DNA from: Sutterella sp. AM11-39
GTDB taxonomy: Bacteria; Pseudomonadota; Gammaproteobacteria; Burkholderiales; Burkholderiaceae_F
Assembly: GCF_003472385.1 (NCBI RefSeq)
Contig: NZ_QRLV01000003.1
Coordinates: 186,001 to 250,000, forward strand
DNA: 64,000 bases
Reading direction: 5' to 3'
In this document: positions 1 through 11,201 of the stretch, one piece after another
How positions within the stretch are numbered: the first letter of the stretch is position 1
Layout: every line of letters begins with the position of its first letter
The notes under the pieces: generated by a model
What the model was told of the DNA's origin: nothing
The model's database searches: none
The model's input: only the letters and a program-made list of their open reading frames with translations
Program-made: the position numbers and the translations under genes

Positions 1-691
1 ACATTCTCAAGCCGCTCGTCATCGAGCTGATGGTGGTGGCACCGCCCATGACGTCTTCACGGAAGCTCATGTAGATGTGAGCAATCGAGAAGAGGATGAA
101 GATGTACATGAACGCGTGGTGCGTGGTGCGCACGGCCTGGCTGTCGCCAAAGAGCACGAACACCCATTCGAACCAGGCGTACCAGCCGGCGTCGGCACCC
201 CAGGCCTGAGCGTAGAGCGCGAGCCCCGTGATGATGATCACGATGCTGCCCAGAGTGAACATGAAGAACATGGCGCACTGAGCAAGCGGGTTGTGCCCGG
301 CGTACTCGGGGGAGGTTTTTCTCAGGAACAGGTAGTACTTGACCTGCTCAAAGAGCATCTTCCACCACTTCAGACTCCAGAGCGGCGGCACGAGGATCAT
401 GCGCGAGTATTTGTTGCCGACGATGCCCCAGTACAGTCGCCAGATAAAGATGACCGTAAAGATCATGCCGGCGGCAAAGTGCGCAAGCCGAATGTATGCG
501 AAGTCATACGTTGCCCAGGTGTCGCCCAGGTTTGCCACCAGAGGAGCTCCGATGAGAAAACCCGTGACGATCATCACCGCCATGCACACGGCCATCGCCC
601 AGTGCCAGATTCGCACGGGCGCTTCCCACACGTACAGCGGGTGCGTTCCTGCCGAAACGTCAACTTCATAGGTGACGGGATCGATTTTCAT
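1..691 (-). CDS. hyaC: [NiFe] hydrogenase cytochrome b subunit (partial)
   Basis: Membrane anchor that passes electrons from the hydrogenase small subunit to the quinone pool. The 230 visible codons start at ATG 691 (MKIDPVTYEVDV) and run off the left edge. Several hydrophobic helices are visible (AVCMAVMIVTGFLIG, FFMFTLGSIVIITGLALY), with histidines placed as in b-type heme ligands: RIWHW near the first helix, RLAHF, and TTHHAFMYIF with IAHIYM near the end. This matches the HyaC/HydC family (about 240 residues), so only a few residues should be missing. It follows hyaB by 81 bases in the same direction, the usual small-large-cytochrome order. Maturation genes would be expected beyond the edge. 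Confidence 0.93.
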   Translation of the reverse strand, partial: MKIDPVTYEVDVSAGTHPLYVWEAPVRIWHWAMAVCMAVMIVTGFLIGAPLVANLGDTWATYDFAYIRLAHFAAGMIFTVIFIWRLYWGIVGNKYSRMILVPPLWSLKWWKMLFEQVKYYLFLRKTSPEYAGHNPLAQCAMFFMFTLGSIVIIITGLALYAQAWGADAGWYAWFEWVFVLFGDSQAVRTTHHAFMYIFILFSIAHIYMSFREDVMGGATTISSMTSGLRM

Positions 692-772
692 AAACGTACC
701 TTCAATCTGTTGGTCCGACGGGCGGCAAAGCGATTTTGCCGCTCGTCCGGACTTGGCGCGTCAATATCCGGA

Positions 773-2544
<1,772 letters not shown>

Positions 2545-2548
<4 letters not shown>

Positions 2549-3639
2549 TCTTTACCTCCGATGTCCTTGTTGGTCTTGGCGCGGGCTTGGGCAACCGCGC
2601 TCATGGCTGCGTGCGCTGCGGCGGCCACGCCGACGACGGCAACGGTGGCGATGCCGACCTTGTCGACCGTGGCTTCGACGCCACCCCAGCCCGGAGGCAG
2701 GATGTCGGGTTCGTGGTTGTAGAAGCTGCCCTTGTCAAAGAAGTTGTTTTCCGAGCAGCCGATGCAGCCGTGGCCGGACTTGACGGGCCAGGACAGACCT
2801 TCGTTCCATTCGACCGTCGAGCAGGCGTTATAGGTGGTCGGGCCCTTGCAGCCGACTTTGTACAGGCAATAGCCGAGCTTGGCGCCTTCGTCGTCGAACT
2901 TTTCAACGAACTGACCGGCGTCGAAGTGGGCGCGGCGATAGCACTTGTCGTGAATGCGCTGGCCGTAGAACATCTTCGGACGGCCGAGGCGATCCAGAGG
3001 CGGCAGACGGTCGTAGGTGAGGATATAGGTGATGACGGCGGTCATCACTTCGGGAATCGGCGGGCAGCCCGGAACGAGAACAACGGGCTTGTCGGTGATC
3101 ACTTCGGTGATCGGCACCGATTTCGTGGGATTGGGTTTGGCGGCCTGCACGCAACCCCAGGCGGCGCAGGAACCCCAGCCGATAACGGCCTTGGCGTCGT
3201 GGCAGACGTGCTTGATCTTGTTCAGGAACGTTTCGCCGCCCGGAATGCAGAAGACGCCATCCTGGCCGAGCGGGATGTTGCCTTCCACGGCAACGATGTA
3301 GTTGCCCTTGTACTTTTCGATGGTGTCGGCCAGGGCGCTTTCTGCCTGGTGGCCGGCGGCGGCCATGATCGTGTCGTCGTAGTCGAGACTGATCAGATCC
3401 ATCACCATGTTGGCGGCGATGGGGTTATAGCTGCGGATGAACGATTCCGTGCAGCAGGTGCATTCGAGACCGTGCAGCCAAACGACCGGCGTGCGGGGTT
3501 TGGTCTTCATGGCCTGAGCAATTTCCTGTGCGCCGGCGCTTCCGAGCCCGAGGCTTGCGGCCGTGAGCGAGCAGAACTGCAAGAAGCTTCTGCGGCTGAT
3601 GCCTTGGCGTCGTAACGCTTCATATTGCGTTTCAAACAT
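2545..3639 (-). CDS. hyaA: [NiFe] hydrogenase small subunit, six-cysteine proximal cluster type
   Basis: Electron-transfer subunit carrying three Fe-S clusters. Start ATG 3639 is chosen because AAAGGAG lies just upstream, although the frame is open to 3720; this gives 364 residues. The Tat signal is SRRSFLQF (15-22). The proximal-cluster cysteines are 60, 62, 63 (ECTCCTES), 158 and 163 (CAAWGC) and 192. After a constant offset of 43 they coincide with Cys17, 19, 20, 115, 120 and 149 of E. coli Hyd-1. Oxygen-sensitive enzymes carry Gly at two of these places, so this looks like an oxygen-tolerant [4Fe-3S] type. The distal and medial cluster region ([16 protein letters not shown]) and a C-terminal hydrophobic anchor ([19 protein letters not shown]) are present. 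Confidence 0.96.
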
Positions 3640-3944
3640 AGGCTTTCTCCTTTCGGTGAAGGGGCGATTCAGTTTTAATTCGAATCTCGTACCGAGAGCT
3701 TCAAGAGGTTTTTTAAACAAATAATCCCCCTGAGGCTTTGTAAGGATGCTATCGAGGCACCTTGAGAAAACCTATACGCCGAAAGTACTTTATCTCATAC
3801 GGCAGGACTACTTTCCTTCCAACGACCGTGTTTGGTTACACCTCGCGACGACGAGTATTAGATCGAAAGTACAAGGCAGAAGTGAGGAAACCGTGAGCGG
3901 AGACTAACCATAATGGTGGAGAGCAAATCGGCCCGAGCAAAAAC
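3640..3944. promoter_or_regulatory. Upstream region of the hya operon
   Basis: About 300 bases between the hyaA start and the terminator of the next gene. It must hold the hya promoter on the minus strand. I find no convincing FNR-type palindrome or other operator and no coding sequence. The strong ribosome site of hyaA is at its left end. Confidence 0.4.
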
Positions 3945-3975
3945 AAACGCCCGCTCAAGAAAGAGGCGGGCGTTT
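3945..3975 (-). terminator. Intrinsic terminator of the parvulin gene
   Basis: Ten-base perfect stem AAACGCCCGC / GCGGGCGTTT (3945-3954 with 3966-3975). Read on the minus strand it is followed by a T-rich tail (TTTGTTTTTG). It lies just after the stop of the gene at 3997-4812. Confidence 0.85.
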
Positions 3976-3996
3976 GAGATTGAGCCGTTCGGAAAA

Positions 3997-4812
3997 TTAT
4001 TTCGACTTCGCTTTAGTTTTCGTCTGATCGCTGATCTTGGCGTTCTTGATCAGATTGTCGATGTAGCTCTGCACGCGCTGCTGGTTCAGAAGCTGACGCA
4101 GAGCGGGGCTTTCGGCCTGATAGTTCACGAAGCGCTGTGCGGGACGAACACCCTCGAGCTTCACGACGTGCCAGCCTAGCTGCGTCTTGATGGGCTTCTT
4201 GGCGATCTGGCCCGGCTTGAGGTCCTTGAAGCTTTCGGCGAATTCCTTGTCGAACATATTGGGCGAGGTCCAATCGATCAGGCCGCCCATGGCGCGGTTC
4301 TGTGCCGTGTCCTTGGAGTTTTCGCGAGCGATGCGGTCAAAGTCTCCGCCTTTCCTGACGCGGGCCAGAAGATCCTTGGCGGTCTTTTCGTCTTCAACGA
4401 GGATGTGGCGCACGGACACTTCGGTCTTGCCCCAGCGTTTCTGTTCCTTTTCAAAGAGAGCCTTGACTTCTTCTTCCTTGACGGGGTTCTTCGCGAGCCA
4501 GTCGTTGATGACGGTGCTCATCAGAATGTTCTTGGTGGCATTGTCGATCATGCGCTGAACATCATCGCGTTCCGAAATTTTGGCTTTGCGAGCTTCTTGC
4601 AGCAACAGTGCGTCGCGGGTCAGCAGATGGCGGACCTGCGTTTCAAGTTGCGGCGTGCGTTCTTGTCCCCGAGAGGTGTAGACGCGGATAAGTTCTTCTT
4701 GCTGAGCCTTGGTGATCGTCTGGCCGTTGACGGTGAAGTTGGAGGTCGCGGCCACGGCGCCGGCGGCGGTCAGGATGGCGGCGCAGCCGACAGCGAAATG
4801 TTTGATAGCCAT
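3997..4812 (-). CDS. Secreted parvulin-type peptidyl-prolyl isomerase
   Basis: Periplasmic prolyl isomerase/chaperone of the PpiC/SurA/PrsA group, 271 residues. An N-terminal signal peptide (MAIKHFAVGCAAILTAAGAVA) precedes an alpha-helical region (about 30-120). A single PPIC domain (about 130-225) shows the typical start SVRHILVEDEKTAKDLLARV, the GGDFDRIARENSKD stretch, GGLIDW and GWHVVKLEG. A helical tail rich in Lys follows. The gene has its own terminator and lies 42 bases downstream of yciB in the same direction. A neighbouring yciB and a PpiC-like protein are a common pairing in betaproteobacteria (family knowledge). Confidence 0.9.
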   Translation of the reverse strand: MAIKHFAVGCAAILTAAGAVAATSNFTVNGQTITKAQQEELIRVYTSRGQERTPQLETQVRHLLTRDALLLQEARKAKISERDDVQRMIDNATKNILMSTVINDWLAKNPVKEEEVKALFEKEQKRWGKTEVSVRHILVEDEKTAKDLLARVRKGGDFDRIARENSKDTAQNRAMGGLIDWTSPNMFDKEFAESFKDLKPGQIAKKPIKTQLGWHVVKLEGVRPAQRFVNYQAESPALRQLLNQQRVQSYIDNLIKNAKISDQTKTKAKSK

Positions 4813-4854
4813 AGAAGAAAGTTCCTTCGTTGGTAAAACGAAAATAAAGTCCGA

Positions 4855-5460
4855 TTATTTTTCCAAAGATGGTGAATTTTTGGCGATCCAAAACCCCATG
4901 CCAATTGTAAAAATCAGTGTCAACCCCATCAAACCGAATAACTTGAAGTTCACCCATGTGTCGGTCGAACAAGTGTATGCCACAGCAAGATTGATGATGC
5001 CGACGACGGCGAAAAAGGCAATCCAGGCTTTCTGCAGCGTATTCCATGCGGCGTCGTTCATTACGATTTCCGCGGTCGACAAAAGCTTGCGGATGTAGTT
5101 GCGGCCGGTGCACTGCGCAAATAGAAGAATGCCGCCGAAAATCCAGTAGAGAATGCTCGGTTTCCACTTGATGAACATCTCGTTTTGCAACCAGATCGTA
5201 AGAGAACCGAAGACGACGATCACCGCAAGCGAAATCCACAGCATCGGTTCAGGTTTTTTGCCGCGGGCGAACACGATCGCGATTTGAATGAAGGTGGAAA
5301 TGATGGCTACGAGCGTGGCCAGCATGACGGGGGCGTGTTCCGGGCCGGTGCCGCCGGTGATTACGGTCAGAATGTCGGCTGCTGTCTGCGGATCGGATTC
5401 GCCGAACTTGAATGCTCCGAAAAACAGAATGATGGGGAAAAGGTCGAAAAATAATTTCAC
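4855..5460 (-). CDS. yciB: Inner membrane septation/intracellular-spread protein A family
   Basis: YciB/IspZ family integral membrane protein of 201 residues, a usual length; its E. coli homologue is linked to envelope integrity and division. The start MKLFFDLFPIILFFGAFKF is the family signature. Five to six hydrophobic segments follow, for example HAPVMLATLVAIISTFIQIA, MLWISLAVIVVFGSLTIWL and LFGLMGLTLIFTIGMGFWI, with the conserved WKPSILYWIFGGILL region. It lies upstream of the parvulin gene and is probably cotranscribed. A TATAAT -10-like hexamer occurs on the minus strand at 5530-5535, but I see no good -35 with it. Confidence 0.93.
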   Translation of the reverse strand: MKLFFDLFPIILFFGAFKFGESDPQTAADILTVITGGTGPEHAPVMLATLVAIISTFIQIAIVFARGKKPEPMLWISLAVIVVFGSLTIWLQNEMFIKWKPSILYWIFGGILLFAQCTGRNYIRKLLSTAEIVMNDAAWNTLQKAWIAFFAVVGIINLAVAYTCSTDTWVNFKLFGLMGLTLIFTIGMGFWIAKNSPSLEK

Positions 5461-5739
5461 GGCGGTTTCTTCGATAAGCGGATGGAAAAGCCGGACAGAG
5501 CATAAGCCGGCCGTTTTTTCAGTTCGGCCATTATAAGGTCGGAGAAAGACGCCCTGGATTCGTGGACATCTGAGGACAGCTTGCGTAACATTTTCGAACT
5601 TTTGTTGCCCTCTTACACGGATTTGACGCGCACGGAACTATAGATTTGTGGCTATTGTGCTTGTTCTCGGACTGCCGGATAAGCCGAATCTTTGGAGAAC
5701 CGCACGCTCGTATGAGTGCACAGATTGGATTTCTTACAT

Positions 5740-8454
5740 ATGAATCAAGGACTTAAATACGTACTTATGACTTCAGCAGCAGTCACTGCAATGTCGGCCT
5801 GCGCTGCGGGCCTCAAGCCCGTGCACACGGTCGAAGGCATCAAGAGCTACGAACTCGACAACGGTCTGCAGATCGTTCTTTTTGCTGATCAGAGCAAGCC
5901 CACGGCCACGGTCAACACGACCTACCTCGTCGGCAGCCGTATGGAAAACTACGGCGAAACCGGCATGGCTCATCTTCTTGAACATTTGATGTTCAAGGGC
6001 AGCAAGAACTATCCCGATCCCACCAAGGAATTCACGCGCCGCGGTTTTCGCATGAACGGCACGACGTGGCTCGACCGCACGAACTACTTCGTGAGCTTTA
6101 CCGCCAACGACGACAACATGAAGTGGGCGCTCGGCTGGAGTGCCGACGCGATGACCAATTCCTTCATCGCCAAGAAGGACCTCGACACCGAAATGACCGT
6201 CGTGCGCAACGAGTACGAAATGGGGGAAAACAAGCCCATCTCCGTGATGCTCAAGCGCATGCAGTCCGTGCTCTACGATTGGCATGCCTATGGCCGCAGC
6301 ACGATCGGGGCGCGCAGCGATATTGAAAATGTGCCCATTGAAAATCTGCAGGCGTTCTATCGCAAGTGGTATCAGCCCGATAACGCCGTGCTGACGGTTT
6401 CCGGCAAGTTCGACGAAGCCAAGGTTCTCGAGTGGATCCAGGAGACGTTCGGCAAGATCAAGCGCCCGGACCGCGTGCTGCCGAAGGCCTGGACGATTGA
6501 GCCCGTCGCCGACGGTCCGCGCACCTTCGAAATCCGCCGCCCTGGTGAAACCCAGCTTGTTGCGGTAGGCTACCGCGTGCCTTCGGCTCTTGCCCAAGAC
6601 ACCAATGCGGTGGAAACGGCAACCGACATTCTTGCCGATTCCCCGCGCGGACGACTTTACAAGGCGCTCGTTGAAACCGGCATGGCTACGCAGGTCTTCG
6701 GCTGGCCCATGTCCACGCGCGATCCGGGCTTCGTGATGTTCGGCGCCATGGTGAAAAAGGGCGACGATATCGAATCGGTGAAAAATAAGCTCATTGAAAC
6801 CATTGAACTTTCGTTTGCGAAGAAGCCTGCCACCGACGAGGAAGTGGGTACGAGTCTGTCCGAGGCTGCCGTCGACTACGATCGCGCGCTTTCGGATCCC
6901 GAGGGTTTTGCGATTGACCTCTCGGACTACATCGCTCTGGGTGACTGGCGACTCTTCTTTGCCGATCGCGACGCTACGGCCAAGGTGACGCCTGCGGACG
7001 TCAACACCGCCGCAGCAACCTACTTCGTGCGCGACAACCGTGTGGTCGGCCTCTTCATTCCGGACGATCATCCCAAGCGCGCGCCCTACATGACGACTCC
7101 TGACGTCAAGGACGTGATCGCCAAGGCGACCTTCAAGGAAGAGGGCGATCAGGCCGAAGCCTTTGATGCGAGCCAGGCCAATATCGATGCGCGCACCGAA
7201 CGCCTGCGCATCGGCGGACTTGAAGTTGCGTTGCTGCCCAAAAAGACGCGCGGCCGCACCGTGACCGTCTTGACGAACGTGCAGTGGGGCAATCTCGAAA
7301 GCAACCGCGGCAAGGCGGCTCTGAACACGCTTGTTCTGCCGATGCTCTCGCGCGGTGCCGAGGGGATGGATCGTAAGGCCATTGCCGACGCCTGCACCGA
7401 ACTCAAGGTCCAGGGCGACGTGATGGGGTACACGACCACGGCAGACAACCTGGTCGCCACGATCGAACTCTTCGGTAAGCTCATCGAAAAGAGCACGTTC
7501 CCTGAAAAGGAAGTCAATCAGCTCGTCAAGCAGATGACGGCGATGATGGAGGCCAAGAGCGACGATCCGGTCTACATGGCTCGCGAAGCTTTAAAGAAGC
7601 ACTTCCGCACCTATCCGGCAGGCGATCCCCGCAACGCTTCGCTCAACGAAGAGATGCTTGCGGCCTTCAAGAGCCTCACTCGCGACGAACTCTACGATTG
7701 GTATAAGACCGCCGTGAGCACCGAGCACGGTGCGATTGCAATTGTCGGCGAATTCGATCCGGCTGCCGTCAAGGCTGCTTTGCAAAAGGCCTACGCCAAC
7801 GGCAAGAAGGTTGACAAGGCGTATGCATTTGAGCGCTACTACAGCGAATTCAAGCCCGTGGCGGCCGAGCGCATTGTGATTGACGCCCCGAGCAAGGAAA
7901 ACGCCGTGATCTTCGCGCGTGTCGATTTTGAGGGCAACGTCAACGACGAGGACGCGGCGGCTCTCGTTGTCGCCGACTGGATTCTGGGCGGTGGTACGGG
8001 TCTTTCAAACCGCCTGGTCGATCGTCTGCGTCAGAAGGAAGGTCTTTCTTACGGCGTTGGCTCTCACGTGAAACTGCCGCAGTTCGGCAACCGCTCGAGT
8101 TGGATGATGTCTGCAATCGTCGCGCCGCAGAATCTGCCCAAGGCTGAAGCCTGCGCCAAGGAAGAGATTGCGCGCGCCGTCAAGGACGGCTTTACCGAGC
8201 AGGAAGTTAAGGAAGCCGTCAAGGGCATTCTCGACTCCCGCGCCGTCAATCGCGCTCAGGATGACTACCTTGCCCAGAGTTGGCTGCAGTTCATGGAAGC
8301 CGGCAAGACGTTTGCTTTCAGCAAGCAGTTTGAAGAACGGATCGCCGCCGTGACGGTTGACTCCGTCAACGCCGCCCTGCGCCGCATGGTGGTGCCGGAA
8401 AACGTGACCTGGATTCTTTCGGGTGACCTCGCCAAGGCCGGTCTGAAGAAGTAA
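5740..8454 (+). CDS. M16-family zinc metallopeptidase, exported
   Basis: Pitrilysin/PqqL-like insulinase-family peptidase of 904 residues. The inverted zinc site HLLEH (His78, Glu81, His82) lies in the first catalytic half, and a second M16 half fills the C-terminal part (GGTGLSNRLVDRLRQKEGLSYGV), giving the two-fold architecture of long periplasmic members. An N-terminal signal region (YVLMTSAAVTAMSACAAG) contains Cys21 after MSA, which could be a weak lipobox. I chose ATG 5740; an in-frame GTG at 5716 would add eight residues, and neither has a strong ribosome site. It is monocistronic and ends at a terminator. Its substrate cannot be told from sequence. Confidence 0.92.
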   Translation: MNQGLKYVLMTSAAVTAMSACAAGLKPVHTVEGIKSYELDNGLQIVLFADQSKPTATVNTTYLVGSRMENYGETGMAHLLEHLMFKGSKNYPDPTKEFTRRGFRMNGTTWLDRTNYFVSFTANDDNMKWALGWSADAMTNSFIAKKDLDTEMTVVRNEYEMGENKPISVMLKRMQSVLYDWHAYGRSTIGARSDIENVPIENLQAFYRKWYQPDNAVLTVSGKFDEAKVLEWIQETFGKIKRPDRVLPKAWTIEPVADGPRTFEIRRPGETQLVAVGYRVPSALAQDTNAVETATDILADSPRGRLYKALVETGMATQVFGWPMSTRDPGFVMFGAMVKKGDDIESVKNKLIETIELSFAKKPATDEEVGTSLSEAAVDYDRALSDPEGFAIDLSDYIALGDWRLFFADRDATAKVTPADVNTAAATYFVRDNRVVGLFIPDDHPKRAPYMTTPDVKDVIAKATFKEEGDQAEAFDASQANIDARTERLRIGGLEVALLPKKTRGRTVTVLTNVQWGNLESNRGKAALNTLVLPMLSRGAEGMDRKAIADACTELKVQGDVMGYTTTADNLVATIELFGKLIEKSTFPEKEVNQLVKQMTAMMEAKSDDPVYMAREALKKHFRTYPAGDPRNASLNEEMLAAFKSLTRDELYDWYKTAVSTEHGAIAIVGEFDPAAVKAALQKAYANGKKVDKAYAFERYYSEFKPVAAERIVIDAPSKENAVIFARVDFEGNVNDEDAAALVVADWILGGGTGLSNRLVDRLRQKEGLSYGVGSHVKLPQFGNRSSWMMSAIVAPQNLPKAEACAKEEIARAVKDGFTEQEVKEAVKGILDSRAVNRAQDDYLAQSWLQFMEAGKTFAFSKQFEERIAAVTVDSVNAALRRMVVPENVTWILSGDLAKAGLKK

Positions 8455-8479
8455 GCCAAAAAAAATCCAAACGCAACTG

Positions 8480-8519
8480 AAAGGCAGTGCTCGATTCCAT
8501 AAGTCGGCGCTGCCTTTTT
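8480..8519 (+). terminator. Terminator of the M16 peptidase gene
   Basis: Stem AAAGGCAG / CTGCCTTT (8480-8487 with 8510-8517) followed by a run of five T. The convergent LysR gene stops three bases beyond, so it may serve both directions. Confidence 0.8.
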
Positions 8520-8521
8520 CG

Positions 8522-9445
8522 TCAGTGGTCGCGCAGGAAGGCTTCCCCTTCAGGAGTCAGTTCAATGCCCGCAGCCTTAATGCTCGCAGCGATCTCTCGC
8601 GTGCATTCGAATACGGCGGGATCGATGCGCCCGGCGGCTTTGGGCCAGAAGACATAGAAGGGGATCGTGAGCGGCTCCTTGAGCTCGATGAGCTTGCAGT
8701 CGTTGGAGACACTCTTGGCGGCAAGTCGATCGGTGAAGTGAATGCCGACATTGCGCTTGACGAAGCGAAGCGCTACCTGTGTGGAAGACACTTCGGCCGC
8801 GACGCGCGCATGAGCGGGCATCAGGCGACGAGCGTGTTCCTGTTCGAGCGTATCGCGCGAAAGAATCACGAATTCTGCTTCACGACAATCTTCCTGTCCG
8901 ATGGTGTCATACCTTGCGATCGGGTGCTGACGGCTGGCGACCAGACAAAACGGCAGGTGAGCAAGCGCTGTTTTTTCCAAATCGTCGTGGCTGCTCAAGA
9001 GTGTTCCGAACCCTACATCAAACGGGTGGGAGTATTTGGAGTAGTGAATATCGCGGCTGGCATGCACGTCCATTGTCACTCTCAGCGTTTCTTCGTGGCG
9101 TTTCATGATGGTGACAACGGCCGGAATGATGACATCCGAGCAATGGCGGGCAAGTACTGCGATACGCAGTGTTTTTTTGCGGTCGCGCTCTCTTGAATAA
9201 TCTTCGAGACGTTGCCAGGCGCGCATTGATTCCATGGCCACCCGATAAAAATCTGCGCCGTCTTCGGTAAGAGTGAGCGCTTTTCCCGAACGATCGAACA
9301 ACGCAAATCCAAGTCGCTCTTCGAGCTGAGAAATCACGCGGCTTGCGGCGGAAGCCGACAGCGCGATCTTGTCGGCGGCCGCAAGCAGACTTCCGGATTC
9401 GACAACGGCGCAGAAGAGTCGGACGGATTTCGATTTGAGTTCCAT
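8522..9445 (-). CDS. LysR-family transcriptional regulator
   Basis: Helix-turn-helix regulator of 307 residues from ATG 9445 (MELKSKSVRLFCAVVESGSL); the frame extends ten residues further to a TTG. The LysR winged helix (about 5-62) contains SLLAAADKIALSASAASRVI and the wing QLEERLGFALFDRSGKALTL. The effector domain follows. It is divergent from hydG across a 307-base gap containing a 13-base T-N11-A palindrome (9515-9527), the usual form of a LysR site, so it is the likely regulator of hydG and of itself. The effector is unknown. Confidence 0.92.
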   Translation of the reverse strand: MELKSKSVRLFCAVVESGSLLAAADKIALSASAASRVISQLEERLGFALFDRSGKALTLTEDGADFYRVAMESMRAWQRLEDYSRERDRKKTLRIAVLARHCSDVIIPAVVTIMKRHEETLRVTMDVHASRDIHYSKYSHPFDVGFGTLLSSHDDLEKTALAHLPFCLVASRQHPIARYDTIGQEDCREAEFVILSRDTLEQEHARRLMPAHARVAAEVSSTQVALRFVKRNVGIHFTDRLAAKSVSNDCKLIELKEPLTIPFYVFWPKAAGRIDPAVFECTREIAASIKAAGIELTPEGEAFLRDH

Positions 9446-9514
9446 GGCGAAAGACAGAAAACGGATTGAAATCAAAGGATTACTGCAGAAAGTTGCAGAA
9501 AGGGAAATAAAGTC

Positions 9515-9527
9515 TGCAATATTTGCA
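9515..9527. promoter_or_regulatory. Candidate LysR-type operator
   Basis: Perfect inverted repeat TGCAA-TAT-TTGCA matching the T-N11-A form of LysR boxes. It lies in the divergent gap, 70 bases from the LysR start and 226 bases from hydG. A TTGCAC hexamer overlaps its right half and could be a -35 element. Confidence 0.5.
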
Positions 9528-9649
9528 CTTTACGAAATATAGCAAATCGTTCACAATGCGCATCAACACAGACACGACGCCGGTCTTTCACTCGAGCAAG
9601 AGACGGCTTGCGAAAGACCTGGTCGGCGGATCTCCTGTATAGAGAAGGT

Positions 9650-9684
9650 AGGGCCGGTCGGGCAACTGATCGGCCCTGATTTTT
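9650..9684 (+). terminator. Terminator-like hairpin in the hydG leader
   Basis: Stem AGGGCCG / CGGCCCT (9650-9656 with 9671-9677) followed by GATTTTT. It lies about 70 bases before the hydG start codon on the coding strand, so a transcript starting in the divergent promoter region would have to pass it. It could be an attenuator or the end of a short leader RNA. Confidence 0.5.
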
Positions 9685-9752
9685 GCGGGAGTCCGGAGGT
9701 CTGTTGCCGACGACAAGAATAATCCTGCACACGCATTTCAGGAGTCACAGCC

Positions 9753-11183
9753 GTGAGCATCCCTTACGATCCGCGCTCGACGCGCGCAGAAGAGTTCATC
9801 AACGACGAGGAAGTTCTTGCTTCTCTGGCCTACGGTGAAGAAAACAAGAATAACGCAGCCCTGATTGATCAGCTGCTCGACAAGGTGATGACCTTCAAGG
9901 GGCTTACTCACCGCGAAGCGGCTGTGCTGCTTGCCAACGATGATCCGGAAGTCACTAAGCGCATTTTCGACGCCGCCATTAAGGTGAAGGAACACATCTA
10001 CGGCAAGCGCATCGTGCTTTTTGCGCCGCTCTACCTCTCCAACTACTGCATCAACGGCTGCACATACTGCCCGTATCACGCCAAGAACAAGCACATCGTG
10101 CGCAAGAAGCTCACGATGGAGGAAATCGAGCGTGAAGTGATTGCACTGCAGGACCTCGGTCACAAGCGTCTGCTTCTCGAAGCGGGCGAACACCCGAAGT
10201 ACAACCCGATCGAATACATCCTTGACGCCATCAAGACGATTTATTCGATCAAGCACAAGAACGGCGCCATCCGCCGCGTCAACGTCAACATCGCGGCAAC
10301 GACCGTAGAAAACTACAAGAAGCTGCACGACGCCCAGATCGGTACCTATCAACTCTTCCAGGAAACGTATCACAAGCCGACCTACGAAGAGCTGCACCCG
10401 AAGGGACCGAAGTCCGACTATTGCTATCACACGGAGGCGCACGACCGCGCCATGCAGGCCGGCATCGACGACGTGGGTCTCGGCGTACTCTTCGGACTTA
10501 ATCTCTATCGCTACGATCTCATTGCGCTCCTGATGCACGCCGAACACTTGGAAGCCACCTACGGCTGCGGTCCGCACACGATCTCCGTGCCCCGCATCTG
10601 CCCGGCCGACGACATCGATCCGGCAACGTTCTCCAACGCGGTGCCCGACGACGTGTTCCTTAAGGTCGTGGCTTTGATCCGTCTGTCCGTGCCTTATACC
10701 GGCATGATCATGTCGACGCGTGAAAGCGCGCGCATCCGTACCGAAGCGCTCAAGCTCGGCGTGTCGCAGATTTCGGGCGGCTCTCGCACGTCCGTGGGCG
10801 GCTACACGATCAAGGACATCACCAAAATCGAAAACACGGCACAGTTCGACACGAGCGACCGCCGCAGCCTCGATGAAGTGGTGCATTGGCTCCTGGACAA
10901 CCACTATCTGCCGAGCTTCTGCACGGCGTGCTACCGCGCCGGCCGCACGGGCGACCGCTTCATGGAATTTGCCAAGGACGGCTCCATTGCCCGCTACTGC
11001 CAGGCCAACGCCGTGATGACGATGAAGGAATATCTGTGCGATTACGCGAGCCCCGCCACGAAGGAAGCTGGCGAACGCGTGATTGCCAACGAAATTCCGA
11101 AGATCTGTCACGAGAAGATGCGCATTGCCTGCGAAAAACGCATCATCCGCATCGAAGAAGGCGAACGCGACTTCCGCTTCTAA
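9753..11183 (+). CDS. hydG: [FeFe]-hydrogenase H-cluster radical SAM maturase HydG
   Basis: Tyrosine-cleaving radical SAM enzyme that makes the CO and CN ligands of the [FeFe] hydrogenase H-cluster. GTG start with AGGAG upstream; 476 residues, the usual HydG length. The radical SAM motif is CINGCTYC (Cys99, 103, 106). The C-terminal motif CTAC plus a Cys 22 residues later (Cys390, 393, 416) is the CX2CX22C site of HydG that binds the second, dangler-iron cluster. ThiH, the close relative, lacks this pattern. No hydE, hydF or [FeFe] hydrogenase gene is visible in the window; the neighbour is a divergent LysR gene. Confidence in the family is high; its role here is open. Confidence 0.93.
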   Translation: MSIPYDPRSTRAEEFINDEEVLASLAYGEENKNNAALIDQLLDKVMTFKGLTHREAAVLLANDDPEVTKRIFDAAIKVKEHIYGKRIVLFAPLYLSNYCINGCTYCPYHAKNKHIVRKKLTMEEIEREVIALQDLGHKRLLLEAGEHPKYNPIEYILDAIKTIYSIKHKNGAIRRVNVNIAATTVENYKKLHDAQIGTYQLFQETYHKPTYEELHPKGPKSDYCYHTEAHDRAMQAGIDDVGLGVLFGLNLYRYDLIALLMHAEHLEATYGCGPHTISVPRICPADDIDPATFSNAVPDDVFLKVVALIRLSVPYTGMIMSTRESARIRTEALKLGVSQISGGSRTSVGGYTIKDITKIENTAQFDTSDRRSLDEVVHWLLDNHYLPSFCTACYRAGRTGDRFMEFAKDGSIARYCQANAVMTMKEYLCDYASPATKEAGERVIANEIPKICHEKMRIACEKRIIRIEEGERDFRF

Positions 11184-11201
11184 CCTGTCGACTTCCTAGC
11201 A

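Noticed and set aside
9753..11183. ThiH (tyrosine lyase for thiazole synthesis) instead of HydG
   Set aside because: The C-terminal CX2CX22C motif and the 476-residue length are HydG features, and no thi genes are adjacent.
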